From assembly GCA_002869185.1 (NCBI GenBank), contig PKTN01000012.1, forward strand, positions 118,876-182,875: a stretch of 64,000 bases of DNA. The letters run 5' to 3'. Of the stretch, positions 26,541 to 36,917 are shown piece by piece; within the stretch, counting starts at the first letter, position 1, and each line of letters begins with the position of its first letter. The position numbers and the translations under genes were made by a program. Origin of the DNA: Denitrovibrio sp. Its GTDB lineage: Bacteria; Chrysiogenota; Deferribacteres; Deferribacterales; Geovibrionaceae. A model generated the notes under the pieces. That model did no database searches, had not been told where the DNA came from, and saw nothing but the letters and a program-made list of their open reading frames with translations.

Positions 26541-26888
26541 CTATCCCTTTTTCTCTTTAGCTTCTAGCTCATCCGCCCTGTTTTCTGCCGCTTTTCTCTC
26601 CATAAGAAACTCTCTGTGCTTCCAAGCGAATTCTGATATATCTTGAAGGAGTGAAAGGTTATATACACCTTCGAACTGCTCAGGTGTTTTGTTCCCCATC
26701 ACCACGTCAAAAAGATCATTATCGAAAATCTTCTCAAGAAGGACATTAAGCTCTATAAGCTCTTTTTCGCCATAATTTTCAGGAAGGTGATATGTCACAT
26801 AATCACGTAAGAACATCTCATTCTCAAGCATAGCTCTTCTAGCAGCTTGAAAAATAGCTTTCTTCTTTAATGCTTCAATCTTATCCAT
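26541..26888 (-). CDS. SdhE-like protein (FAD assembly factor family)
   Basis: This is a 115-residue soluble helical protein. The N-terminal half (ARRAMLENEMFLRDYVTYHLP) follows the RGxxE-type start of SdhE/SDHAF2 with an Ala for Gly, then the acidic turn, ELIELNVLLEKIFDNDLFDVVMG, typical of the family's five-helix bundle. SdhE helps attach FAD to succinate dehydrogenase or fumarate reductase; no such genes are in the window. The C-terminal 25 residues are a Lys/Glu helix not usual for the family. It follows the NFACT gene by 20 bases on the same strand and may share its transcript. Confidence 0.6.
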   Translation of the reverse strand: MDKIEALKKKAIFQAARRAMLENEMFLRDYVTYHLPENYGEKELIELNVLLEKIFDNDLFDVVMGNKTPEQFEGVYNLSLLQDISEFAWKHREFLMERKAAENRADELEAKEKKG

Positions 26889-26908
26889 TTATGTATCTCC
26901 AGTTTTAA

Positions 26909-28459
26909 TTACTTTTCTAATAGGTTTGGTTCTACTATCACAGAGAAAAACTTATGATAGATAACAAAGCCTGGTGGTGTATTTTTAGGCTTTTTTACAT
27001 GTTTTTTCTGTGTATAGTCAACAGTAACTTTTAGGTCAGCTTTCGCCTTGCTATACCCTGCGACTATTGCAGCGCATTCAGCTATCTCTTCTTTTGTCAC
27101 TATCCCGTTCTTACGGAATATAAGGTGAGCCGAAGGGATCTTTTGTGCATGAAACCACCAATCAGAAGGGTTTGCAAACTGAAAGACTAGTCTGTGATTA
27201 GCCACAGAATTCCTTCCTATATACGCTATCCCTTCCCCTATTTCCATCTTTTCGAACTGTTTTTCTTTAACCTGACGTTTCTTTTGTAACGGTGCTTTCT
27301 TCTTCATCTCAACTGAAAGCTCCCGTAATTCGTCATCGTTTGCAGAAATCTCTATAAAATATAGTTGTTCCAAAGCTGAATCAACAATATTATCTACCTC
27401 TTCTATTCTTTTATCAAGTAGTGGTATAGATCTTTTAAGCTTATCAGTACGACGATACAGTTTATCTATCTCTTTATTGACTTCAAACAACTCTGGAACC
27501 TTATACTCAACAGTGCTAACCCCTTCGTAGGTATATTTATCAAGCTGAACGACACCTTTTGCATTCTTTAGTTTATGTATATTGCTCTTTAAGAGTTCAG
27601 CCGTAGTAGATATCTTCTCGTGGTCCTTAGCAACTACTAGCTCCTGTTCAAGCTTATCTTTCAGTTTTAAGTATTTATCCGCCTGTTTCTCAAAAAACCT
27701 AACCAGCCTGTTTCTGATACTTACGTCACGCAATGACTTCGGAGTGGTATCTATCAAAGATCCAATATTATCAAACTGAACAAGCTCACCACCCTCAAAA
27801 GGTTTGAAAGGGATCAACTTCCCAGCTGTATCCTTATAGAAATTTTCATCATTCAAAGACTCATTAATCAATATAGCAGTCTCATCAAACGAAAAATTGT
27901 TCTCTAAATACTTGCCAGCGTGCTTCACAGTTACAGGGTAAAAACCTAATAAGTCAGCAAAATTATCTGTAGTATATTTTTCTAAAGTCTGTATTTTATT
28001 AGATTTAGGTATCTGATAAGTCTGCCCTACCCCCATAATTCGATCAGCATCTGGGTTATTCTTACAAAATGTCCAAACAGTCATCCCTTCTTCGTTATTA
28101 AGGAGTGCGTTATACATCTTACCTATCAATTCAAAGATTAATCTATGTTTTTCAAGCTTTCCACTTGGTCTACGTTTCTCTATGTCAAAAAATATAACTC
28201 GGTCATACTTACGACTGCCAATATGTGTTATCTTGCCACCGTTCAACCTATCTAAGGTTTGGTCGCTCACACCTTCAGATGAAAATATTGTATGGACAGA
28301 AGGCTTCCCACCTGTAACACGGACGAAGATAGAAGCTCGTTTCTCCGAGTATACACCTATACAAATCGCATCTTCAGTGACACCCACTTTTGTGATGCTC
28401 GTCCCCTCATATCTTTTTTTAAGTATGTTTATCGCTTTGGTAATACTTAGTCCGTCCAA
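26909..28459 (-). CDS. NFACT-domain protein (RqcH/FbpA family)
   Basis: This is a 516-residue protein starting at TTG 28459 behind GGGAG. The N-terminal 220 residues resemble the NFACT-N domain (FVRVTGGKPSVHTIF, HIGSRKYDRVIFFDI), the middle 250-400 is a long coiled coil, and the C-terminus is the NFACT-R domain (AYIGRNSVANHRLVFQFA, DWWFHAQKIPSAHLI, KKHVKKPKNTPPGFV). In other bacteria this protein (RqcH) binds stalled 50S subunits and adds alanine tails, or binds fibronectin. Its catalytic acid/arginine pair in NFACT-N is not obvious to me. It lies divergent from the CdsB-like gene. Confidence 0.85.
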   Translation of the reverse strand: MDGLSITKAINILKKRYEGTSITKVGVTEDAICIGVYSEKRASIFVRVTGGKPSVHTIFSSEGVSDQTLDRLNGGKITHIGSRKYDRVIFFDIEKRRPSGKLEKHRLIFELIGKMYNALLNNEEGMTVWTFCKNNPDADRIMGVGQTYQIPKSNKIQTLEKYTTDNFADLLGFYPVTVKHAGKYLENNFSFDETAILINESLNDENFYKDTAGKLIPFKPFEGGELVQFDNIGSLIDTTPKSLRDVSIRNRLVRFFEKQADKYLKLKDKLEQELVVAKDHEKISTTAELLKSNIHKLKNAKGVVQLDKYTYEGVSTVEYKVPELFEVNKEIDKLYRRTDKLKRSIPLLDKRIEEVDNIVDSALEQLYFIEISANDDELRELSVEMKKKAPLQKKRQVKEKQFEKMEIGEGIAYIGRNSVANHRLVFQFANPSDWWFHAQKIPSAHLIFRKNGIVTKEEIAECAAIVAGYSKAKADLKVTVDYTQKKHVKKPKNTPPGFVIYHKFFSVIVEPNLLEK

Positions 28460-28567
28460 AGGTTTCTCCCTTTTGTGGTAATCTAATGTTCACTATACTA
28501 CAGAAAGATAGTGAAAATAAATCTTAGATTTTATAATATATATTATACACAAACAATGGAGAACAAT

Positions 28568-29893
28568 ATGTACTCAGTTAAAGATATCCTTAAGATGGAA
28601 GTTACACTCGCACTAGGTTGCACTGAGCCTGTGGCTATCGCTTTAGCCGCCGCCGCTGCCGCATCATTAATAGATAATAAATCAAAAATAGAAAAGATAG
28701 ACGTATCCATAGACGCAAATATGTATAAGAACGCACTCGCTGTCTCCATCCCAGGGACAGACGGCAAGTGTGGTGTTGAGCTCGCCACAGCACTAGGCAT
28801 TATCTCTGGTGACCACCAGAAAAGACTCGAAGTGCTAGAAGACCTCACAGAAGATGACCTACATAAAGCAGAAGCTCTCTCCACCCAGCATATAATTAAT
28901 ATTAAATTGAATAGAGAAGTGAAAGGTATATACATAAACGTTACTATCACTGCAGACAAAAACACAGCCGAAGCCGAGATACGGATGTTCCATAACAATA
29001 TAGCAGCGATGAAAAAGAACGGGCAGGATGTCGCAATTGACGCTCTCTGCGATGAGTCGCCTGATGGGAAACAAGATATAGCAAAGATGGAAAAATGGCT
29101 CACAACCCTTGAGCTATCCGACCTTATGCTTATGATAAATGACCTAGACGAAGAAGACTTTAGTTTTATCCAAGAGGGTGTCGACACAAACCTCAAACTG
29201 GCTGATTACGGCATGAAAAACGGTGCAGGACTAGGTATTGGTCGCGCATTTGAAAGGAGCGTAAGATCAAAGCTCGTAAATAAAGATATGGGTGTAGCTG
29301 CAAGAATCCTCGCCTCATCCGCATCAGATGCTAGGATGTCTGGAGTCTCTCTACCTGCTATGAGCTCTGCTGGGAGTGGTAATCACGGTCTAACAGCTAT
29401 CCTCCCAATATGGGCGGTTAAAGACTTTATAGAGCTAGATACCCCTCAGACAGTCCTTGAGGCTATTGCCTTGTCTCACCTTGTCACTGCATACATCAAA
29501 GCACACACAGGCAGGCTGTCAGCTATTTGTGGTTGTTCAGTTGCGGCTGGTGCTGGTGCGGCGGCTGGAATCACATACATGCTAGGCGGTACGGCAAACC
29601 ACATAGCTGGAGCTATCATCAACCATACACACGATCTGGCAGGTGTTATATGTGACGGTGCTAAGGCAGGATGTTCACTTAAACTCGCTACGGCGGCTGG
29701 AACTGCTGTCACTGCATCCCTGCTATCACTTCAAGGGGTTGTTGTTCAGGCGACTGATGGTCTCTCTGCGGCATCTCCTGAGCAGTCTATGAGAAACATA
29801 GGCACCCTAGCTAGCGAAGGGATGGTCGAAACAGACAGAACTATCCTAAACATCATGCTAGACAAGCAATTCAACAAAAACTTCGAAATATAA
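28568..29893 (+). CDS. L-cysteine desulfidase-like / UPF0597 protein
   Basis: I chose ATG 28568 (MYSVKDILKM) with GGAG six bases upstream; 441 residues. It has LALGCTEPVAIALAAAAAA at the start, GVSLPAMSSAGSGNHG in the middle and cysteine motifs ICGCSVAAGAGAAAG and VICDGAKAGCSLKLA. These match the UPF0597/CdsB family, whose cysteines hold a [4Fe-4S] cluster, as in L-serine dehydratase alpha chains. Characterised members convert L-cysteine to pyruvate, ammonia and sulfide, but related proteins act on serine, so substrate is not certain. It has its own terminator. Confidence 0.9.
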   Translation: MYSVKDILKMEVTLALGCTEPVAIALAAAAAASLIDNKSKIEKIDVSIDANMYKNALAVSIPGTDGKCGVELATALGIISGDHQKRLEVLEDLTEDDLHKAEALSTQHIINIKLNREVKGIYINVTITADKNTAEAEIRMFHNNIAAMKKNGQDVAIDALCDESPDGKQDIAKMEKWLTTLELSDLMLMINDLDEEDFSFIQEGVDTNLKLADYGMKNGAGLGIGRAFERSVRSKLVNKDMGVAARILASSASDARMSGVSLPAMSSAGSGNHGLTAILPIWAVKDFIELDTPQTVLEAIALSHLVTAYIKAHTGRLSAICGCSVAAGAGAAAGITYMLGGTANHIAGAIINHTHDLAGVICDGAKAGCSLKLATAAGTAVTASLLSLQGVVVQATDGLSAASPEQSMRNIGTLASEGMVETDRTILNIMLDKQFNKNFEI

Positions 29894-29898
29894 TATTG

Positions 29899-29935
29899 AA
29901 GCCCTTATAGTAATATAGGGGCTTGATTTTTCTGA
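29899..29935 (+). terminator. Terminator after the CdsB-like gene
   Basis: An AAGCCC...TATA stem pairs with TATAGGGGCTT in a hairpin just after the stop and is followed by a T-rich run. Confidence 0.7.
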
Positions 29936-30020
29936 ACAGTGGTATATTATTCTAAACGTGTTACTCACACATTTATATTCATAAAACTTTAATATAAAAC
30001 TTATTTAAGGAGATCTAGAA

Positions 30021-31898
30021 ATGGCACAGGAAACTATGCAGTTTAAGACCGAAGTAAACAAACTTATGGAATTGATGATCCACTCTCTCTATTCTCACAA
30101 AGAGATTTTTCTCAGAGAACTCATCTCAAACGGCTCTGATGCTATAGATAAGCTCAGATTCGAAGCGATCAAAAATGATAAACTCACTGAAGGGGATGCA
30201 AACTACAAGATCAAAATAACTCCTGATAAAGAAGCAGGAACATTAACTATATCTGACAATGGTATCGGTCTTACAAAGGAGGAGTCTATAGAGGCTCTTG
30301 GTACTATCGCTCACTCTGGTACAAAAGAATTCATCAAATTGCTAGAAAGCAAAGAAGCTAAAGACAACCCTGATCTCATCGGTCAGTTCGGTGTTGGTTT
30401 CTACGCCGCATTCATGGTCGCTGACAAGGTGACTGTCATTTCAAGAAAAGCTGGCGAAGACAAATCTATCGGTATCAAGTGGGAATCAACTGCTGACGGT
30501 TCTTTTACTGTTGAGCAGTGCGATAAAGACACAAAAGGTACTGACATTATACTCCACTTAAAAGAGGACGAAAAAGACTACCTCAATGAATGGGAACTTA
30601 AAGAAGTAGTTAAGAAATACTCCGACTACATCAGCTACCCTGTTGTTATGGACACAACAAAAACAGTTGAAGAGAAAGAGATAGTCGAAGAAGAAACATT
30701 GAACTCTATGAAGGCTATTTGGCTTAAAGATAAAGCTGATATCACAGAAGAAGAGTACAAAGATTTCTATAAGCACATAACTCACGATTTTGGCGATCCT
30801 CTTAAGACTCTCCACTACAAAGCAGAGGGCACAACAGAATTCAGCGTACTCGTATATCTTCCGAAAAAAGCTCCTATGAACATACTTTATCAGGACTACA
30901 AATCAGGTCCTGCACTTTATGTTCGTAGAGTTCAGATCATGGAAAACTGTGAAGACCTCGTCCCTGTATGGCTTCGTTTCGTGAAGGGTGTGGTCGATTC
31001 ATCTGACCTTCCACTCAACGTTTCTCGTGAGATACTGCAAAACAACAAGATGGTAGAGATAATCCGTAAGAATATAACTAAAAAAGTACTCGAAGCTATC
31101 AAAACAATGAAAGAGACTGAGTACGATGAATATGTCGGTTTCTTTGGCGAATTCGGACGTGTCCTCAAAGAGGGTATCCACTTTGACATGGCAAAAAAGA
31201 ATGAAATCGCTGATCTCCTCCTTATGGAGTCTACTGCTACTGAAAATGGCAAATTCACTACTTTCGCCGATTACGTTTCACGCATGAAAACTGAGCAGAA
31301 CGAAATCTACTACATCACAGGTAAGAATAGAGCAGAGCTTGAAAACTCACCTTACCTTGAGGCACTCAAAGAGAAAGAGCTTGAAGTTCTTTTCCTCACT
31401 GACGAGATAGATGACATCATAATCTCAAGCCTAATGAACTATAACGAGAAATCTTTCAAATCTATCCTCAAGGGTGATATCGACCTTCAGACTGAGGAAG
31501 AGAAGAAAGAGACAAACGAAAACTTCGGCAAACTTACAGATAAGCTTAAAGAAGTCCTTAAAGGTAACGTTAGTGAAGTAAGACTCTCTGCTAGACTTAA
31601 AAACTCACCATGTGTTCTTGTCTCTGGTGACGGTGACATGGATGCAAATATGGAAGCTATGCTAAAAGCTATGGGACAACCCATCCCTGAGAGACAAAAA
31701 ATCCTCGAGCTTAATGCTGGTCACGAGCTTGTAGAAGCTATGAACGCTGAGTTTGAAAAAAATGCTGACAGCCCAAGGGTTGCTGAAATGGGCGAGCTCC
31801 TATTCAATCAGGCACTCATCCTCGAAGGCAACATGCCTACAGACCCAGCAAGGTTTACTCAGTTGCTCACTAAGGTAATGACTGACAATATCAAATAA
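30021..31898 (+). CDS. htpG: Molecular chaperone HtpG (Hsp90)
   Basis: This is a 625-residue Hsp90. The N-terminal GHKL ATPase domain has ELISNGSDAIDKLRF, DNGIGLTKEE and GQFGVGFYAAFMV. The middle domain has GVVDSSDLPLNVSREILQ with the catalytic Arg, and a C-terminal dimerisation domain ends at VMTDNIK. The length is that of bacterial HtpG. The ribosome-binding site AAGGAG is nine bases upstream. I saw no clear CIRCE or sigma-32 element in the short 5' region (29936-30020). It is monocistronic with a strong terminator. Confidence 0.97.
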   Translation: MAQETMQFKTEVNKLMELMIHSLYSHKEIFLRELISNGSDAIDKLRFEAIKNDKLTEGDANYKIKITPDKEAGTLTISDNGIGLTKEESIEALGTIAHSGTKEFIKLLESKEAKDNPDLIGQFGVGFYAAFMVADKVTVISRKAGEDKSIGIKWESTADGSFTVEQCDKDTKGTDIILHLKEDEKDYLNEWELKEVVKKYSDYISYPVVMDTTKTVEEKEIVEEETLNSMKAIWLKDKADITEEEYKDFYKHITHDFGDPLKTLHYKAEGTTEFSVLVYLPKKAPMNILYQDYKSGPALYVRRVQIMENCEDLVPVWLRFVKGVVDSSDLPLNVSREILQNNKMVEIIRKNITKKVLEAIKTMKETEYDEYVGFFGEFGRVLKEGIHFDMAKKNEIADLLLMESTATENGKFTTFADYVSRMKTEQNEIYYITGKNRAELENSPYLEALKEKELEVLFLTDEIDDIIISSLMNYNEKSFKSILKGDIDLQTEEEKKETNENFGKLTDKLKEVLKGNVSEVRLSARLKNSPCVLVSGDGDMDANMEAMLKAMGQPIPERQKILELNAGHELVEAMNAEFEKNADSPRVAEMGELLFNQALILEGNMPTDPARFTQLLTKVMTDNIK

Positions 31899-31923
31899 TC
31901 TAAACATCATTTAGATATACTGA

Positions 31924-31950
31924 GGGGAGCTTTTTTGGTTCCCCTTTTTT
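31924..31950 (+). terminator. Terminator after htpG
   Basis: GGGGAGC pairs with GGTTCCCC around a T-rich loop and is followed by six T. It lies about 25 bases after the HtpG stop. Confidence 0.85.
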
Positions 31951-32016
31951 AATGCCCAAACGCTTTACTTTTTATACGTTTTATTGCTAAATTATATAAA
32001 AATACCAGAGGCTATT

Positions 32017-32400
32017 ATGAAAAACAGAATAGACGACTTTATAAACGATTTTTACTACGATATAGACAACAGAACAGAGTCAAAGACTCTTGCTATGAAA
32101 TATATCGATGAAGAGATAGAGATGTCTATGCTAGGTGATTCGTTTAGCAAAATCGATGGATTCATCAGCTGGTATGACGGTCTTAAGGCTGGTTTCGAAA
32201 CATCCTTTCACCAGATAAAGCAGGTTGAGATCAAAGAAGAGACGGAGTTTCTAAATGTTACTCTCGCCCTCAGCTGGATAGCTAGCTTCCGCAATATGGG
32301 TGACAAGAACAAAGTCAAACACAACCTAATTGCAAATATCCACATAGTAGAGAACAGCAATGGGTTCACTATTACAAAATTAAGATGTAAGGCGGTTTAG
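32017..32400 (+). CDS. Hypothetical protein, possible NTF2/SnoaL-like fold
   Basis: I chose ATG 32017 (MKNRIDDFINDFYYD) behind AGAGG; 127 residues. The pattern is two or three N-terminal helices (DFINDFYYDIDNRTESKTLAMKY begins the first) followed by long strands (EFLNVTLALSWIASF, KHNLIANIHIVE, FTITKLR), as in NTF2/SnoaL-like proteins. I do not recognise a specific family. It is followed five bases later by a methyltransferase gene and could share its transcript. Confidence 0.5.
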   Translation: MKNRIDDFINDFYYDIDNRTESKTLAMKYIDEEIEMSMLGDSFSKIDGFISWYDGLKAGFETSFHQIKQVEIKEETEFLNVTLALSWIASFRNMGDKNKVKHNLIANIHIVENSNGFTITKLRCKAV

Positions 32401-32405
32401 TCATA

Positions 32406-33035
32406 ATGTCACAAAATAGATCATATTATATCAGTAACAGCAAAGAGATGTATGACTTCCTGCCAGAAACCTGTACCCGTGTATTAGAAATTGGCTGTGG
32501 CGAAGGCATATTCTTGGACGGTATAAAGTGTGATGAGAAATGAGGTATGGATATAGATCAAGAGTCTATTGAGAAACTCCAAGCAAAAGGCGTAAAAGCC
32601 ATTTTTGGAATGTTCGAAGATAAGCATGTTGATCTACCTGATGATTATTTCGACGTTGTAATATGCAATGATGTGATCGAACATATGATAAGCCATGACA
32701 TGTTTTTCGAAACTATACAAAAGAAGCTAAAGAAAAATGGTTCTTTAGTGGGTTCTATACCAAATGTTCGCTTTTACAAAAATTTAAAACATCTCCTTTT
32801 CGAAAAAGATTGGAAATATCAAGAAAGTGGGATACTGGATACTACTCACCTCCGCTTCTTTACTAAAAAAAGCCTAAGAAGATCTTTGATCTCAAATGGA
32901 TATAACATATCAAAATTAGAAGGTATCGAAGGGAGTAGAGCTCCAATACTAAGATTATTTTTAGCCCTAACCCTTGGTAAGCATAATGATATTCGTTATC
33001 GTCAGCTCGCCTTCAGGGCAACTATTAAGGATTAA
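32406..33035 (+). pseudogene. Class I SAM-dependent methyltransferase with in-frame TGA
   Basis: The frame starts at ATG 32406 and reads MSQNRSYYISNSKEMYDFLP, then motif I VLEIGCGEGIFLD, then TGA at codon 46 (32541-32543), followed directly by GMDIDQESIEKLQ, the acidic end of motif II that binds the ribose. Later parts are DVVICNDVIEHM, LKKNGSLVGSIPNVR and RFFTKKSLRRSL, typical of class I enzymes related to MetW/glycosyl-cluster methyltransferases. The stop is in place of the residue before Gly, often Trp or Tyr in relatives (TGG would need one base change). A start at 32547 would lack motif I and be inactive. Confidence 0.82.
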
Positions 33036-33037
33036 TC

Positions 33038-33643
33038 ATGTCAATTGAAAGCTCAATAGCATTCGTCTTAGCCATGTCACTGTTTGTCTCAAGCCCTGGA
33101 CCAGGTGTTATGGGGTGTGTAGCTGTTGCTATGAGGCAATCAGTCTCCAACTCTATATCATTCATCCTAGGTATGATTATTGGCGACATCGTCTATCTCA
33201 GCTTTGCAGTCTTTGGTCTGACAGCTATCGCAACTAACTTTAACTCTATATTTCACATACTCAGAGTGCTTGGTGGTTTTTACTTGCTATATCTTGCATT
33301 CAAACTTTGGAGATCAAAGCCTATAACTGAACAGACAGATAACGTTCCCAGAAAGCGTAATACCTTTTTATCTGGTCTATTCATTACCCTTTCAAACCCT
33401 AAGGTCATAATTTTTTATTGCGGGTTTCTGCCGAATTTTATGGATTTAGGTAAGCTGACATCTAACGATCTGATTATCGTATGCATACTCGTAGCCTTTG
33501 TTATAACTGTTGTTATGGGTTCTTATTCTTTCATCGCGATGCGGACAGGCAGGGCTATGTCCAGGCGCTCTGGAACACTACTAAACAAAAGTGCCAGCAC
33601 AGCGTTAGCTGCAACCGGCACTTATTTACTTATCAAACATTAA
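33038..33643 (+). CDS. LysE/RhtB-family exporter
   Basis: This is a 201-residue membrane protein with six segments. The family markers are MSLFVSSPGPGVMGCVAVAM at the first membrane helix, GGFYLLYLAFKLWRSK, and LFITLSNPKVIIFYCGFLP. The family exports amino acids such as lysine, homoserine or threonine, or small metabolites. It starts two bases after the methyltransferase stop and may be cotranscribed with it. Substrate not known. Confidence 0.88.
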   Translation: MSIESSIAFVLAMSLFVSSPGPGVMGCVAVAMRQSVSNSISFILGMIIGDIVYLSFAVFGLTAIATNFNSIFHILRVLGGFYLLYLAFKLWRSKPITEQTDNVPRKRNTFLSGLFITLSNPKVIIFYCGFLPNFMDLGKLTSNDLIIVCILVAFVITVVMGSYSFIAMRTGRAMSRRSGTLLNKSASTALAATGTYLLIKH

Positions 33644-33650
33644 AAATCTA

Positions 33651-33710
33651 CTTCAGGCGAACTAATTGAACCTGAATACTTGGGATGCACAAAACATCCA
33701 CTCGAAGTAT
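33651..33710. other. Two hairpins between convergent genes
   Basis: TTCAGG/CCTGAA and, next to it, ATACTT..GGATG/CATCC..AAGTAT form two stems between the convergent LysE and chemoreceptor genes. There is no clear T-run, so they may act as weak terminators or as mRNA ends. Confidence 0.4.
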
Positions 33711-33725
33711 ACCTGTGAGCGTAAA

Positions 33726-36002
33726 TTACACTTTAAATCTACCAACCAGACTTTTAAGATTATCAGCCTGCTTATCTTGATCTCCAATAGTCATAGTAAC
33801 TTCACCGATGGAGTTTGCACTATCATCGATACTAGTAGCTAGCCCTTGAATCTCAGCAGTAACAGCACTGATAGTTGTCATCTGCTCTGATATAGCTCCA
33901 CTGATAGAATTGTTAGCAATCTCAATATCACCAACAGATACTACGATATTATCGAAAACAGACTTGGTTTCGTTCATGATGTCGACGCCTTCATTAACAG
34001 ACGCCTCTGCTTTTACCATATTAGTAGATGCAGATTCAGTCTCTTTCTTAAAGTCTGCAATAATACCTGCAATTTCGCTTGTAGCTCCTTGAGTTCTTTC
34101 GGCGAGTTTCCTTACCTCGTCAGCAACAACAGCAAAACCACGTCCAGCCTCTCCAGCTCTTGCCGCCTCAATAGCAGCATTCAGAGCAAGAAGGTTAGTC
34201 TGATCTGCGATATCATTGATAACACTAAGAATATCCGCGATCTGCACAGATGATGTTGAAAGGTTGCCAATAGTAGCTCCCAAAAGTTGGGTCGATGCCA
34301 TAATATCTTCTATCTTACTAACTGATTCTTCAATCTTTATCTTACCCTCTTCTGTGATTCCACTAGATTCCTTAGCTTTTTCAAGAGAGCTGAGTGCACT
34401 TTCAGAAATCTCTACAGTAGTAGCGTTAAGCTCTTCCATAGCAGAAGCAACACTTGTCACGTTTGCGGATTGCTCATTAAATGTGAGGTTAAGTTCTTCT
34501 GTGGTAGCAGCGAGTTCTGTTGTTCCACTTGCCACTGAATCAGCAGATGCCTGAACATCACCAACGATTTTATGAACATTTTCGATAAACTGGTTAAAGT
34601 ATGTAATCAGCTCACCAATCTCGTCGTTACTTGTAATAGGAATTCTCTGAGTGAGATCTCCATCACCCGTAGCTATATTTTTAGTAATCACTGTTAGACC
34701 AATAATCTTCTTAAGAACGATCTTACGGATTATAAGTATTGTTATTGTTACTGCAATGATTGTAATTATTGTTGATATCAAAATAATAAGATTACGAAGG
34801 TGAAATGCTGCTGCAAGAGCCTCATCATAATTTAACTTAACTACCAATCCCCATTTTTGATCAAAAATATTAACACTACTATAAGAAGTTAAAACTTTGC
34901 TACCTAAGTTACCTTGTATTATTTCATTCCCAGATTTACCTTCAGTAGCACCCTTCGCTGCTTTAGATTTTACCTTCAGGACACCTACAGTTGTTCCAGA
35001 AGAAGCAACAGCCTTATTTTTACCCTTAATCTTATCTATAAAACGATTATCGTTTCTCATGTACATATCAGTACCAATAAGAGCGACCTGTCCGGACTTA
35101 CCCATTCCTACTTCATCGTACTTACCTTTAAAGTTAGTGATAATGTTAATTTGCTCTTTAGGAAGTTGATAGATCATATATCCTAAGACTTCACCCTCTA
35201 TAGACACAGGTGTACCAAGAAAAGCGGAAGGCATATTGAGACTTGGTTCATATGGGAAAAAATCAGTAAAAACTACATCTCCCTTCTTTTTACTCTTCAA
35301 TTTTTTATACGTATCAGCTAGTCCTGAATTTGAATAAACTCCATCTTCTAGGTTAGTAGCAAAATCTTTCTCTTTAAAAACAGAATAGACAACATTACCC
35401 TCTGTATCTACTAATAATACGTCATAAAGATTAAAATCGTGAAGGACTTCTAAAAAAGAATTATGATACATGAGGTGTGCAGTACTGTATGGACTGATAA
35501 GGTGAGACTTAATGAAGTTCTCTTTCTTACCAACAGGTTCAGGATTGGAATATATAAAAAGTTGTTGCAGAGCTCTACCTTTAAAACTCTTTGGAAGATA
35601 ATCAGCAGTAGCTCTTTTAGATTGTGCTCTTGGAATATCATAATTAATACGGTTAAGATATTCATTTTCGTACATCTTTTTCAGATCAGCCTCGGTTTGC
35701 GCCTCAGTGTCTTCAAAATATTCCTCAATATTCATATAGCCGTCTGTGAGCTCTTCAACAGCAGCGACGGTACTCTCTTGAGCGGCTATAGCTTTTAGAG
35801 AGTTCCCCATAAAGGCAAAATAGTCTTCAATAGCTGCGACTTGTGTTGCCCTTACAGATGCAAGTTGTGCAAAGGTAGCGTTAGTCAAACCTTTCTTACT
35901 CTGTATAACAGCGACTAAAGTAACAAAAACAGATAACATAATAAAACCACTTAAGATTACGGCAATAATCTTAGTATTTAAAGAAGATGTCTTTTTATTC
36001 AT
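33726..36002 (-). CDS. Methyl-accepting chemotaxis protein with large periplasmic Cache-type sensor
   Basis: I chose ATG 36002 ([13 protein letters not shown]) because AGGGG lies about eight bases before it; 758 residues. A membrane segment near the N-terminus, a periplasmic region of about 370 residues with a double-Cache pattern ([22 protein letters not shown] and [19 protein letters not shown]), a second membrane segment, a HAMP domain ([18 protein letters not shown]) and the signalling hairpin [19 protein letters not shown]. It ends VGRFKV without a C-terminal receptor-modification pentapeptide. Ligand unknown. It is transcribed alone, divergent from trmN6. Confidence 0.92.
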   Translation of the reverse strand: MNKKTSSLNTKIIAVILSGFIMLSVFVTLVAVIQSKKGLTNATFAQLASVRATQVAAIEDYFAFMGNSLKAIAAQESTVAAVEELTDGYMNIEEYFEDTEAQTEADLKKMYENEYLNRINYDIPRAQSKRATADYLPKSFKGRALQQLFIYSNPEPVGKKENFIKSHLISPYSTAHLMYHNSFLEVLHDFNLYDVLLVDTEGNVVYSVFKEKDFATNLEDGVYSNSGLADTYKKLKSKKKGDVVFTDFFPYEPSLNMPSAFLGTPVSIEGEVLGYMIYQLPKEQINIITNFKGKYDEVGMGKSGQVALIGTDMYMRNDNRFIDKIKGKNKAVASSGTTVGVLKVKSKAAKGATEGKSGNEIIQGNLGSKVLTSYSSVNIFDQKWGLVVKLNYDEALAAAFHLRNLIILISTIITIIAVTITILIIRKIVLKKIIGLTVITKNIATGDGDLTQRIPITSNDEIGELITYFNQFIENVHKIVGDVQASADSVASGTTELAATTEELNLTFNEQSANVTSVASAMEELNATTVEISESALSSLEKAKESSGITEEGKIKIEESVSKIEDIMASTQLLGATIGNLSTSSVQIADILSVINDIADQTNLLALNAAIEAARAGEAGRGFAVVADEVRKLAERTQGATSEIAGIIADFKKETESASTNMVKAEASVNEGVDIMNETKSVFDNIVVSVGDIEIANNSISGAISEQMTTISAVTAEIQGLATSIDDSANSIGEVTMTIGDQDKQADNLKSLVGRFKV

Positions 36003-36188
36003 TCCGACTACCCCTAATGAAATTAAATTTTTATACTTACTCAACAACGATAAGTACTTTATTTTATTATTATTGACATAATAAACTTGTGCATATTCAA
36101 ATGAAGATCTATATGTAATAATTAATTAATGTAGGTATTATTACCACTATACGCAGATATGTCAACGTTACATAAAACAAGGTTTTTA

Positions 36189-36917
36189 ATGAATTTTAAT
36201 CATGACAAAATAATTAATAATGAAATAATAGTATGCCAACCTATAGATGGATTTAGATTTTCCTCTGATTCCATATATTTAGCATGGTTTGCGAATTTAA
36301 CTAAAAGTTTAAAAATAGTTGACATCGGAAGCGGAAGTGGAATAATTTCTGCTCTACTAACTATTTTTGGTAGTTCAAATATTATTGATGCAGTAGAATT
36401 ACAGCCAGAAATGTTCACTTGTCTTAACAAAACCATACAGTTTTCTGGGCTAGAAGATAGCATTTCACCAATAAATGCTGACATAAAAACATTTGAGCCT
36501 GAATATAAATATGATATAGCTATCTGCAACCCACCATATAAAAAGCTAGGAACAGGAAGAGAACCAAAAAACAAGATAGACCTAAATGCTCGGTTTACTA
36601 CTACAATGAGTGTCGATGATGTTTTTAGTTTTTGCAAAAGCTACCTAACTAACTCTGGTAAATTGTTTCTGAGTTATGATGCAGAGATGGTAGCTGATCT
36701 TTTTGAAGCTGGGTTAAAATATGGATTTGAACCTAAAAGACTCATGCCTATCTGTAATGATTTAGGTATGAAACCGAAGATTTTACTTATGGAGTTTCGC
36801 AAGGGTGCTGGAAGAGAGATGATCTTTGAGCCACCTTTATTTCAAAATATAAATGGTGTCCAAACAGAATTGGACAAAAATATCATGCAAGGAAAATGGA
36901 TTGAGCCAACAAACTAG
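36189..36917 (+). CDS. trmN6: tRNA1(Val) adenine-37 N6-methyltransferase-like protein (TrmN6/YfiC)
   Basis: I chose ATG 36189 (MNFNHDKIINNEI) with AAGG upstream; 242 residues. It has the family start ICQPIDGFRFSSDSIYLAWF, SAM motif I IVDIGSGSGIISALL, and the catalytic NPPY motif (AICNPPYKKLGTGREP), which in this group methylates the exocyclic amine of adenine. Its 3' end overlaps the likely TTG start of the next gene (TrmA family) by 17 bases, so the two RNA methyltransferases are translated together. Confidence 0.87.
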   Translation: MNFNHDKIINNEIIVCQPIDGFRFSSDSIYLAWFANLTKSLKIVDIGSGSGIISALLTIFGSSNIIDAVELQPEMFTCLNKTIQFSGLEDSISPINADIKTFEPEYKYDIAICNPPYKKLGTGREPKNKIDLNARFTTTMSVDDVFSFCKSYLTNSGKLFLSYDAEMVADLFEAGLKYGFEPKRLMPICNDLGMKPKILLMEFRKGAGREMIFEPPLFQNINGVQTELDKNIMQGKWIEPTN

